Below are positions 43,777 to 51,969 of a stretch of DNA of 64,000 nucleotides, one piece after another. Made by a program: the position numbers and the translations under genes. Position 1 is the stretch's first letter, and every line of letters starts with the position of its first letter. The stretch comes from JAXMCI01 sp046349435. GTDB taxonomy: Bacteria > Pseudomonadota > Alphaproteobacteria > Dongiales > Dongiaceae. Below the pieces are notes generated by a model. The model made no database searches and was not told the origin of the DNA. It worked only from the letters and a program-made list of their open reading frames with translations. The stretch lies in assembly GCA_046349435.1 (NCBI GenBank), contig JAXMCI010000010.1, positions 1-64,000 on the forward strand. Direction: 5' to 3'.

Positions 43777-43813
43777 CCAGGCCAGGTCCAGGCCAGGTCC
43801 AGGCCAGGCCAGG
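43777..43813. repeat. Short tandem repeat, three 11-bp units
   Basis: CCAGGCCAGGT occurs at 43777-43787 and 43788-43798, with a third copy ending in C at 43799-43809 and a partial fourth. It lies in the 129-nt gap between the first adenine-deaminase-family gene's stop and the BtpA gene's start. Slippage-prone; no function seen. Confidence 0.85.
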
Positions 43814-43830
43814 GCGGGCCGGGCGGCCGC

Positions 43831-44841
43831 TCAGGCGCCGACGGCTCGCTCCACCGTCGCGACGGCCGCCGCCTTGGCCGCCGGCTCGAGGAACGAGGCC
43901 TCGAAGCCGTTGCGGGCGATGCCGGCGAGCGTCGCCGGCGGCAGGTGCAGGGCCTCGCCGACGGCGCGGTAGTTCTCCTCGAGGTAGCCGCCGAAATAGG
44001 CGGGATCGTCGGAGTTGAGGGTGACCATCAGCCCGGCCTCGAGCATGCGCGCCAGCGGATGGCGGGCGAGGCTGGCGACGACGCAGAGCTTGAGGTTGGA
44101 GAGCGGGCAGACGGTGAGCGGGATGCGGTCCCGGGCCAGCCGCCGCACCAGCGCCGGATCCTCGAGCGCGCGGTTGCCGTGGTCGATGCGGTCGACCCCG
44201 AGCAGGTCGATCGCCTGCCAGACATAGTCGGGCGGCCCCTCCTCGCCGGCATGGGCGACCAGCCGGAACCCCGCCTCGCGGGCGCGGGCGAAGACCCGGG
44301 CGAACTTGGCCGGCGGGTGCCCGATCTCCGAGGAATCGAGCCCGACCCCGGCGATGCGCGCCTTCTCCGGCAGGGCCAGGTCGAGGGTGCGCTCGGCGTC
44401 GGCCTCGTCGAGATGCCGCAGGAAGCAGAGGATCAGCCGGCCGGTGATGGCGTGCCTGCGGCCGGCCTCGGCGAGCGCCGCCGTGAGGCCGTCGAGGATG
44501 GCGGCGAACGGCACGCCGCGGGGCAGGTGCGCCTGCGGGTCGAAGAAGATCTCGACATGGCGGATGTTCTGCCGGTGCGCGCGCTCGAGATAGGCGGCGG
44601 CGAGGTCGCGGAAGTCGGCGGCAGTGCGCAGCACCGCCATGCAGCGGTAGTAGAGATCGAGGAAGTCCTGCAGCCGGGTGAAGCTGTAGGCGCGGCGCAG
44701 CGCCACCACCGAATCGTAGCCGAGCGAGATGCCGTTGCGCCGGGCCAGCGCGAAGGCGAGCTCCGGCTCGAGGCTGCCCTCGATGTGGATGTGGAGCTCG
44801 GCCTTGGGCAGCGCCGCGATGAAGGGGGCGAGTTCGACCAT
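43831..44841 (-). CDS. Adenine deaminase, Add/Ade subfamily (annotated as adenosine deaminase)
   Basis: A 336-residue amidohydrolase, zinc-dependent. HIH (H17, H19) in AELHIHIEGSLEPEL, H197 and the proton-donor E200 in HAGEEGPP, DHG and the metal Asp in LNSDDPAYFGGY are complete. FFDPQAH and LTVCPLSNLKLCVV mark the adenine-deaminase branch of this family (as in Pseudomonas PA0148 and yeast Aah1) rather than true adenosine deaminase. It would deaminate adenine to hypoxanthine, feeding xanthine dehydrogenase. It lies 56 nt downstream of a second, divergent paralogue. Confidence 0.9.
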   Translation of the reverse strand: MVELAPFIAALPKAELHIHIEGSLEPELAFALARRNGISLGYDSVVALRRAYSFTRLQDFLDLYYRCMAVLRTAADFRDLAAAYLERAHRQNIRHVEIFFDPQAHLPRGVPFAAILDGLTAALAEAGRRHAITGRLILCFLRHLDEADAERTLDLALPEKARIAGVGLDSSEIGHPPAKFARVFARAREAGFRLVAHAGEEGPPDYVWQAIDLLGVDRIDHGNRALEDPALVRRLARDRIPLTVCPLSNLKLCVVASLARHPLARMLEAGLMVTLNSDDPAYFGGYLEENYRAVGEALHLPPATLAGIARNGFEASFLEPAAKAAAVATVERAVGA

Positions 44842-44897
44842 GGCCGATCATACACCCGCCCGCGGCGCGGCGCCGCCGCGCCGCGGGCCGGCGGAAA

Positions 44898-45905
44898 TCA
44901 GGCGGCGTAGGCCTCGAGCTGCGCCAGGTACTGGTCCTTGCGGGCGCGCGGCAGCCAGGAGGCCTCGAAGGCGTTGCGGCTGAGCTGGACCAGCGCGTCG
45001 CGGCCGAGGTCGAGCTCCTCCTGCACCTTGACGAAGTTCTCGTTGATGTAGGTGAGGAAGTAGGCCGGGTCGTCGGAGTTGACGGTGACCCGCATGCCCT
45101 TCTCCAGCATCGTCCTGATCGCCGCCGCCTTGGTGCCGTCGGTGACGTAGGCGTTGGAGATCGGGCAGACGGTGAGGCCGAGGCCGCGCCGCTTGATCTC
45201 CTCGCAGAGCCGGTCGTCCTCCAGCGAGTTGACGCCGTGGTCGATGCGGCCGACGCCGATCTCGTCGAGGCACTGCCAGATGTGCTGCACCGAATCCTGC
45301 TGGTCGACGTCGCAATGCATGGTCAGCAGGTAGCCCTCCTCGCGGGCCCGCTGGAAGACCTTCTTGAACTTGGTCGGCGGGTTGCCGCGCTCGTCGGAAT
45401 CGAGCCCGACGCCGATGATCCAGTCCTTGTAGGGCAGCGACTGGACGAGGGTCGCCATGGCGAACTCGGCACTCCAGTCGCGCAGGAAGCAGAGGATCAG
45501 CTGCGAGCGGATGCCGAGCGCGGTCTCGGCCGCCATCTGCGCCCGGCGGATGCCACGGATCACCGTGTCGAAGGCGACGCCGCGGGCGGTGTGGGCCTGC
45601 GGGTCGAAGAAGATCTCGGCATAGACGATGTTCTGCGAGTGCGCCTTGGTCAGGTAGGCATAGGTCAGGTCGAAGAAGTCCTGCTCCCTGACCAGCACGC
45701 TCATGCCCTCGTAGTAGCCGACCAGGAACGAGGTCAGGTCGTTGAACTTGTAGGCCGCCTTGACCGCGGCGGCGTCCTTGTAGGGCAGGGCGATGCCGTT
45801 GCGCTGCGCCAGCGCCAGCTTCAGCTCCGGCTCGAGCGTGCCCTCGATATGCACGTGCAGCTCGGCCTTCGGCATCTTCTCGATGAAGCTCGTGATGGCG
45901 CTCAT
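44898..45905 (-). CDS. Adenosine/adenine deaminase-family protein with altered HAGE motif
   Basis: A 335-residue paralogue of the next gene downstream. Metal sites H17/H19 (ELHVHIEG), H197 and the Asp in VNSDDPAYF remain, but the catalytic HAGE reads HCDVDQ (H197-Q202), so the usual proton-donor Glu at H+3 is Val; Asp199 or Asp201 might replace it. FFDPQAHTARGV and IGVGLDSDERGNPPTKF otherwise match the adenine-deaminase branch. It lies 82 nt downstream of the BMP binding-protein gene, so it probably acts on an imported purine other than plain adenine. Activity uncertain. Confidence 0.88.
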   Translation of the reverse strand: MSAITSFIEKMPKAELHVHIEGTLEPELKLALAQRNGIALPYKDAAAVKAAYKFNDLTSFLVGYYEGMSVLVREQDFFDLTYAYLTKAHSQNIVYAEIFFDPQAHTARGVAFDTVIRGIRRAQMAAETALGIRSQLILCFLRDWSAEFAMATLVQSLPYKDWIIGVGLDSDERGNPPTKFKKVFQRAREEGYLLTMHCDVDQQDSVQHIWQCLDEIGVGRIDHGVNSLEDDRLCEEIKRRGLGLTVCPISNAYVTDGTKAAAIRTMLEKGMRVTVNSDDPAYFLTYINENFVKVQEELDLGRDALVQLSRNAFEASWLPRARKDQYLAQLEAYAA

Positions 45906-45987
45906 GCTCCTTGCTCCTGCTCTGCCGGTGATGCGTGCGGGCGGCCGTCCCGGGGCGCCGGCGGGCGCCCCGGGACGGTGCCTGGAC

Positions 45988-47080
45988 CTAGGACGGGATC
46001 TTGCCCTCGATCCCCTCGGCCAGCCAGTCGAGGCCGAGGATCTGCTTGTCGCTCAGGGCCTGGCCGTCCTGGACCTTGAGGTTGCCGTCCTGGTCCTTGA
46101 TCGGGCCCTTGAAGATGGTGATCTGGCCGCCGGTGATGCCGTCCTGGGCCTTCTACGCCGCCGCCGCGACGTCCTCCGGCATGTTGCGGAAGGGCGCGCT
46201 CTCCAGCATGCCGAGGGAACCGCCCCAGACGTCGCCGGTCTTCCAGCTGCCCTCCATCGCCGCCTTGATGCGGTCGGTGTAGTAGCCGGCCCAGTTGTCG
46301 ACCAGCGCGGTGAGCTGCGCCTTCGGCGCTTGGTTGATCATGTCGGAGGCCTCGCCGAAGCCGAACACGCCGCGCTGCTGGCAGACCTGCAGCGGGGCGG
46401 CCGAGTCGGTGTGCTGGCAGATGATGTCGGCGCCCTGGTCGATCAGCGCCTTGGCCGAGTCGGCCTCCTTGGCCGGATCGTACCAGCCATTGACCCAGAT
46501 GATCTTGATCTTGCCGTTCGGGTTGACCGAGCGCAGCCCCTGCATCACCGCGTTCATCCCCATCACCACCTCGGGGATCGGCACCGAGCCGATATAGCCG
46601 ACGATGCCCGACTTCGACATGTGGCCGGCGATGACGCCCTGGACGTAGCGCTGCTCGTAGAAGCGGATGTTGTAGGTGGCGACGTTGGCCGAGCGCTGGT
46701 AGCCGGTGCAGTGCTCGAACTTCACCTTCGGGAACTGCTTGGCGACCTTGAGGGTCGGGTTCATGTAGCCGAACGAGGTGGTGAAGATGATGCCGTGGCC
46801 GGTCGAGGCCAGCTGGTGGATGACGCGCTCGGCGTCCGGGACCCTCCTTGACGCTCTCGACATAGGTCGTCTTGACCTTGCCGGCCAGCGCCGCCTCGGC
46901 CGCCTTGCGGCCGAGATCGTGCTGGTAGCTCCAGCCGAAGTCGGCGACCAGGCCCGACGCATAGATGAAGCCGGCCTTGAACGGCTCGGCGGCCGCCGCC
47001 GGGCGGCCGAGGCCGGCGATCGCGCCGGTGGCCAGCGAGGCCCCCAGCATCTTGTTGAACGTCCTGCGGCTGGTGCTCAT
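45988..47080 (-). pseudogene. BMP-family (PnrA-like) ABC transporter substrate-binding protein, frameshifted and with an in-frame TAG
   Basis: Periplasmic nucleoside/nucleobase-binding protein. It starts MSTSRRTFNKMLGASLATG (Tat-like leader, ribosome site GGGAGGC) and continues EPFKAGFIYASGLVADFGWSYQHD. A base is gained near 46836-46845; the body then reads IIFTTSFGYMNPTLKVAKQFP...GVIAGHMSKSGIVGYIG...GADIICQHTDSAAPLQ. A TAG at 46153-46155 interrupts the frame, but homologous sequence (KAQDGITGGQITIF) continues for 55 codons to the natural stop. Two defects in one gene suggest real decay or a poor local consensus. It would serve the permeases and ATPase upstream. Confidence 0.87.
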
Positions 47081-47176
47081 GAAGGTGCCTCCCATTGGCA
47101 AGGTGACTTCGGGCAAGTGTAGTCAATCCGGTCGGTGCGCGGCAAGGGGGCCGGCGACGGTCCAGGCCTCCTGCTC

Positions 47177-47235
47177 GTCATGCCCGCCTGAGCCGGCATC
47201 CTTGCGCCCTGGATTGCCGGGTCGAGCAATGACGG
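47177..47235. repeat. Two degraded REP-like palindromes between permease and BMP genes
   Basis: GTCATGCCCGCCTGAGCCGG...CATCC at 47177-47201 and GGATTGCCGGGTCGAGCAAT...GACGG ending near 47235 look like worn copies of two palindromic families common in alphaproteobacteria. They sit in the 178-nt gap that separates the second permease gene from the binding-protein gene. A mild break in the operon. Confidence 0.5.
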
Positions 47236-47258
47236 CAGGAAGGTCCGGGATCTGCGCC

Positions 47259-48188
47259 TCACCCCGCCGCGTGGAACGGCTTGCCGAGGCAGGCCAGGGC
47301 GTTGAGGCGGACCCGCGCGGCATCGCGCGAGATCAGCACCAGCACGACGACCGTGGCGAGGTAGGGGAGCATGGTGAGGAACTGCGAGGGATGCGCAGCC
47401 GACGAGCGCCTGGACGTGAGCTGCAGGATGGTGATGCCGCCGAAGGTAGGCGCCGAGCAGCAGCCGCCAGGGCCGCCAGGTCGCGAACACGACCAGCGCC
47501 AGCGCGATCCAGCCGCGGCCGCCGGTCATGTTCTCCGCCCAGCTCGGGCTGTAGACCAGCGACATGTAGGCGCCGGCCAGCCCGCTCATCAGCCCGCCGA
47601 AGGCGGTGGCCGCGAAGCGCACCCCGATCACCGGATAGCCGATGGCGTGCGCCGCCTCGTGCGAATCGCCGACCGAGCGCAGCACCAGCCCGGGATGGCT
47701 GCGGCGCAGGAACCAGGGCGACGGCGGCGAGCAGCAGGATCGAGGCGTAGACCAGGGCATCCTGGCCGAGCAGCACCGGCCCGACGAACGGAATGTCGCT
47801 GAGGACGGGGATGTGCAGCCGCGGCAGCGGGTCCAGCCCGATCCCGACGAAGCGGGCGCCGACCAGGGCCGACAGCCCGGTGCCGAAGATGGTGAGCGCC
47901 AGGCCGGTCGCCACCTGGTTGGCGAGGAAGACCAGGGTGAGGACGCCGAAGATCAGCGCCAGCAGCAGCCCGGCGAGCGCCGCCGCGGCGATGCCGAGCA
48001 GCGCGCTGCCGGTGGTCACAGCGGTGCTGCGACCGACCACCGCGCCGACCAGCATCATGCCCTCGACGCCGAGATTGAGGACGCCGGACTTCTCGGTCAC
48101 CAGCTCGCCGGTGGCGGCGAGCAACAGCGGCGTCGCCGCGCTCACCACCGAGCGCGACCGGCACCAGCCATCCGAGCTCGCCGCTCAT
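47259..48188 (-). pseudogene. BMP-type ABC transporter permease 2, multiple frameshifts
   Basis: Inner-membrane permease of the BPD_transp_2 (RbsC-like) family, pairing with permease 1. The start MSGELGWLVPVAL overlaps the upstream stop by 4 bp. Homology passes through at least three frames: break near 48139-48150, then VVSAATPLLLAATGELVTEKSGVLNLGVEGMM; break near 47710-47720, then LRRSHPGLVLRSVGDSHEAAHAIGYPV and SWAENMTGGRGWIALALVVFATW; break(s) near 47388-47450; finally FLTMLPYLATVVVLVLIS and a stop at 47259. Expected about 300 residues. All breaks are single-base indels. Confidence 0.85.
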
Positions 48189-49273
48189 GCCGGCACCGCC
48201 GCGCCGCGCGGCGCCGGCGGCGCAGCCGCAGCCGGTAGAGGATCAGGATGTCGCAGCCGAGCAGGTAGAAGAGCAGGATGCCCTGGAAGATGCCGGTCAC
48301 CGCGTTGGGCAGGCCGAGCGCCACCTGGGCGCTCTCGCCGCCGAGATAGGAGAGCGCCAGCACCAGCCCGGCGAACAGGATGCCGACCGGGTGGAGCCGG
48401 CCGAGGAAGGCGACGATGATGGCGGTGAAGCCGTAGCCCGGCGAGATCTGCGGCGTCAGCTGCCCGACTGGCCGGCCACCTCGAAGAGGCCGGCCAGCCC
48501 GGCCGCGCCGCCGCCGAGCAGCAGGAGAGCCAGATGATCGCCTTCTCGCTGAAGCCGGCATAGCGCGCGGCGCGCGGCGCCTGGCCGACCACCTTGAGCT
48601 GGAAGCCGACCAGGGTCCGGGCGAGCAGCCCCCAGGCGACCAGCACGACCGCCAGGGTGATGACGACGCCGAGATGGAGCCGCGTCTCCGGCACCAGGAT
48701 CGGCAGGGTCGCGGCGGCCGAGAACAGCCGCGACTGGGGGAAGCCGTAACCCTCCGGATCCTTCCACGGCCCGGTGACCAGGTAGAGCAGCAGCTGCTGC
48801 GCGACATAGGTCAGCATCAGGCTGGTGAGGATCTCGCTGGCGTTGAAGCGGGTGCGCAGGAGGGCCGGGATCGCCGCCCAGGCCATGCCGCCGGCGATGC
48901 CGGCCAGCATCATCGCGGGCAGCAGCAGCGGGCTGTCGCTGTCGAAGAACCAGAGGGCCACCCCGCCGCCGGCGAGCGCGCCCAGCGTGTATTGCCCCTC
49001 TGCCCCGATATTCCAGACATTGGCTCGGAACCCCAGCGCCAGGGCGGTGGCGATCAGCACCAGCGGCGAGGCCTTGACCAGCAGCTCGGGCAGGCCGTTG
49101 TCGGCGAGCAGCGGCTCGACGAAGAAGGTGTAGAGGGCCGTGCCCGGGTCCTGGCCGAGAATGGCGAAGAGCACCGCCGCCGTGGCGAGCGTCAGCGCCA
49201 GCGCCAGCAGCGGCGAGGCCCAGCTCCAGAGGGGCGAGCGCTGCCCGCGCGACTCAAGCCGCAGCATGCGCAT
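48185..49273 (-). pseudogene. BMP-type ABC transporter permease 1, multiple frameshifts
   Basis: First permease of the purine importer. Intact over the first two thirds: LLVKASPLVLIATALALGFRANVWNIGAEGQYTLGALAG is the family signature, with LRTRFNASEILTSLMLTYVAQQLLLYLV and GFSEKAIIWL. Breaks follow near 48525-48533, 48463-48470 and 48205-48235; the correct frames then read LGGGAAGLAGLFEVAGQ, GQLTPQISPGYGFTAIIVAFLGRLHP and a final stop overlapping permease 2 (ATGA). It overlaps the ATPase gene's end by 20 nt. Confidence 0.86.
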
Positions 49274-50909
49274 CCCCCGCCGCGGCGGCCGTCCCGCCCA
49301 TCAGCAGGCCGATCTGCTCGATGGTCACGGCGCCGATCGGCTGCGCCGCGGAGAGCCGGCCGGCGGCGATCACCGCGATGCGGTCGCAGATGGCGAAGAT
49401 CTCGTCGAGATCCTGCGAGATCACCACGATGGCGGCGCCGGCGGCGGCGAGGTCGAGCAGCGCCCGGTGGATCGTCGCGCTGGCCCCGGCATCGACGCCC
49501 CAGGTCGGCTGGCTCACCACCAGCAGGCCGGGCTTCTGCAGGATCTCGCGGCCGACCACGAACTTCTGCAGGTTGCCGCCGGACAGGCTGCGCGCCTGGG
49601 CCCGCGGCCCGGTGGTGCGCACGTCGAAGGCCCTGATCACCTGCTGGGCGAAGCCGGTCGCCCGCCCGAAGCGGATCACCCCATGCTCGACCAGCTTCAT
49701 GCGCCGCCAGGCGCGCAGCAGGCCGTTGTCGGCGAGGCTGAGGTCGCGCACCGCGGCGTGGCCGTCGCGCTGCTCCGGCACGAAGCCGGCGGCGAGGGTC
49801 ATGCGCGCCGCGGGTCCCATGCGCCCGGCGGGGGTGCCGTCGATGCGGATCGCCGCGGCGGCGGGCGCCAGCGCCTCGCCGGAGAGCGCGGCCATCAGCT
49901 CGTTCTGGCCGTTGCCGGCGATGCCGCCGATGCCGAGGATCTCGCCCGGCGCGACCGCGAAGCTGATCTCCTTGAGGGCGGTGCCGAAGCGCTGCTCCGA
50001 GGGCAGCGACAGCCGGTCGACGACCAGCCGAGGCGCGCCCGTCGCCGCCGTCCGCTCGCCGCGCGCCGGCTGCTTCAGCTCGTCGCCCAGCATCAGCTCG
50101 GCCAGCCGGCGGGCGGTCTCCTGGCGCGGGTCGCAGGCCGCCACCACGCGGCCCAGCCGCATGATCGTGGCGCCCTGGCAGAGCGCCCGGATCTCCTCCA
50201 GCTTGTGGCTGATGTAGAGGATGGCGCAGCCCTCGCCGGCGATCCGCCGCAGCGTGCCGAACAGCCGCTCGACCTCCTGCGGCGTCAGCACCGAGGTCGG
50301 CTCGTCCATGATCAGCAGCTTGGGGTCCTGCAGCAGGCAGCGCACGATCTCGATGCGCTGCCGCTCGCCGACCGACAGGTCGTAGACGTGCCGGTCCGGG
50401 TCGAGCGCCAGCCCGTAGCTGCCGGAGACCTCGACGATGCGCCGCCGGAGGTCGCGCCGCCCCGCCGGGTCGTCGATCCCGAGCGCGATGTTCTCCGCGA
50501 CGGTCAGCGATTCGAACAGCGAGAAATGCTGGAACACCATGCCGATGCCGAGCCGCCGGGCGGCGTGCGGGCTGGCGATGCGCACCGGCCGGCCGTTCCA
50601 CAGCGTCTCGCCGGCATCGGCGCGGAGCACGCCGTAGATGATCTTGACCAGCGTGCTCTTGCCGGCGCCGTTCTCGCCGAGCAGGGCGTGGATCTCGCCG
50701 GCGGCGATGGCGAGGTCGACATGGTCGTTGGCGAGGCAGCCGGGAAAGCTCTTGACGATGCCGCGCAGCGCCAGCAGCGGCGCGCCTCCGCCCGCCGTGC
50801 CGTGCCCGGTTCTGGCCGCCGCCGCTGCCGCACGCTCCGCCATTCCCCGCTCGTCCCCCTGGCCGCCTGCCGGATCCGGCGCGGCCCGTCGTGAAGCCCC
50901 CTCGTTCAT
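49254..50909 (-). CDS. BMP-type (nucleoside/simple sugar) ABC transporter ATPase, two ABC domains
   Basis: A 551-residue tandem ATPase as in RbsA/YufO-type importers. Domain 1: Walker A GENGAGKST, signature LSVGERQRIEIVRC, Walker B LLIMDEPTSVL. Domain 2: degenerate Walker A GIAGNGQNEL, signature LSGGNLQKFVVGRE, LLVVSQPTWGVD, the usual degenerate second site of this family. The start is uncertain: MNEG at 50909 or MAER at 50843; the ABC fold begins at LLALRGIVKSFPG. It is the only fully intact component of its transporter and follows xdhC by 34 nt. Confidence 0.93.
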   Translation of the reverse strand: MNEGASRRAAPDPAGGQGDERGMAERAAAAAARTGHGTAGGGAPLLALRGIVKSFPGCLANDHVDLAIAAGEIHALLGENGAGKSTLVKIIYGVLRADAGETLWNGRPVRIASPHAARRLGIGMVFQHFSLFESLTVAENIALGIDDPAGRRDLRRRIVEVSGSYGLALDPDRHVYDLSVGERQRIEIVRCLLQDPKLLIMDEPTSVLTPQEVERLFGTLRRIAGEGCAILYISHKLEEIRALCQGATIMRLGRVVAACDPRQETARRLAELMLGDELKQPARGERTAATGAPRLVVDRLSLPSEQRFGTALKEISFAVAPGEILGIGGIAGNGQNELMAALSGEALAPAAAAIRIDGTPAGRMGPAARMTLAAGFVPEQRDGHAAVRDLSLADNGLLRAWRRMKLVEHGVIRFGRATGFAQQVIRAFDVRTTGPRAQARSLSGGNLQKFVVGREILQKPGLLVVSQPTWGVDAGASATIHRALLDLAAAGAAIVVISQDLDEIFAICDRIAVIAAGRLSAAQPIGAVTIEQIGLLMGGTAAAAGDAHAAA

Positions 50910-50943
50910 TACGGCACCCGGCCGTGCTTGGCCATCCGGAATC

Positions 50944-51969
50944 CTAGGGCGCGGTGGCGGCGCCGCGCGGCCGGGCCTGGCGCAGCTGCTCGGCCAAGGC
51001 CACCAGCTGGGCCGCCACCGAGACGGCGATCACCGCCGGCTGCTTGCCGCCGATCTCCGGCAGGCCGATCGGGCTGGTCAGGCGGGCGACGCGCTCGGCC
51101 GACAGCCCGGCGCCGCGCAGCCGGCTGGCGAAGCGCGCGCGCTTGGTCTCGCTGCCGATCAGCCCGAGGAAGGCGAAGCCGCCGCGCCGCAGCACCGCCT
51201 CGCAGATCTCGTAGTCGCGGCCGTGACTGTGGGTCATCACCAGGTGGAAGGCGCCGGCCGGCGCCGCCGCGGCGGCCAGCGCCGGATCGGGCGCCAAGCG
51301 CAGCCGCGGGTCGGCCAGCTCGGCCACCAGCTCCGGCCGCTCGTCGAGCCAGTCGAGCCGGAAGGGCAGGGGGGCGACGGCGCGGGCGACGGCGCGGCCG
51401 ACATGGCCGGCGCCGAACAGGAACAGGCGGTCGAGCGGCCGCGGCGAGCGCGCCAGCAGCCAGGTGACGCCGCCCTGCTCGAGGCTGGCGGCGTCCGCCT
51501 CGCCGGCGAGCAGCGCCAGGGCGCGGTGGCGCACCGGCTCGGGCAGGCCGGGCGCGGCCTCGCCGGCCTGCAGCCAGGCGGGCGTCCGGCCCGGCGCCAG
51601 CGGCCGGACCAGGACGCCGGCCGGCGCGTCGCCGGAGGCCGCCGCCTGCCAGCGGTCGAGCCAGCCGAGATCGTCGGCCGAGAGCGGCGCGAAGGCGAGC
51701 TCGGCCTGGCCGCCGCAGCACTGGCCGAGCTCGGGGCCGAGCGCGAACCGGCGCAGCCCCGGCGGGCCGCCCTCGGCGAGGCCGCGCCGCGCGGCGGCGA
51801 TCGCCTCGTACTCCAGCCGGCCGCCGCCGATCGAGCCCTCGATGGCGTCGCCCGCGACCAGCATCAGCGCCCCGGGCTCGCGCGGCGCCGAGCCGGCGAT
51901 CCGGGTGACCACCACCAGCAGGCAGGGCTGGCCGGCGGCGACGGCGCGGCGGGCCCGCTCCAGGATCAT
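50944..51969 (-). CDS. xdhC: Xanthine dehydrogenase accessory protein
   Basis: XdhC binds the molybdenum cofactor, helps sulfurate it and inserts it into XdhB. The 341-residue protein has the N-terminal XdhC/CoxI domain (LLVVVTRIAGSAPREPGALMLV, EGSIGGGRLEYEAI, GPELGQCCGGQAEL) and the C-terminal Rossmann domain (LFLFGAGHVGRAVA, THSHGRDYEICEAVLRR, LGLIGSETKRARF). Its ATG overlaps the xdhB stop. Order xdhABC is standard. Confidence 0.96.
   Translation of the reverse strand: MILERARRAVAAGQPCLLVVVTRIAGSAPREPGALMLVAGDAIEGSIGGGRLEYEAIAAARRGLAEGGPPGLRRFALGPELGQCCGGQAELAFAPLSADDLGWLDRWQAAASGDAPAGVLVRPLAPGRTPAWLQAGEAAPGLPEPVRHRALALLAGEADAASLEQGGVTWLLARSPRPLDRLFLFGAGHVGRAVARAVAPLPFRLDWLDERPELVAELADPRLRLAPDPALAAAAAPAGAFHLVMTHSHGRDYEICEAVLRRGGFAFLGLIGSETKRARFASRLRGAGLSAERVARLTSPIGLPEIGGKQPAVIAVSVAAQLVALAEQLRQARPRGAATAP

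Noticed and set aside
43831..45905. Assignment of both genes as classical adenosine deaminase
   Set aside because: FFDPQ and LTVCPLSN-type motifs place the downstream protein in the adenine-deaminase branch, and the other has an altered catalytic motif.
46153..46155. Pyrrolysine or programmed read-through at the TAG
   Set aside because: No supporting context was seen, and the same gene carries a frameshift, so decay or error is more likely.
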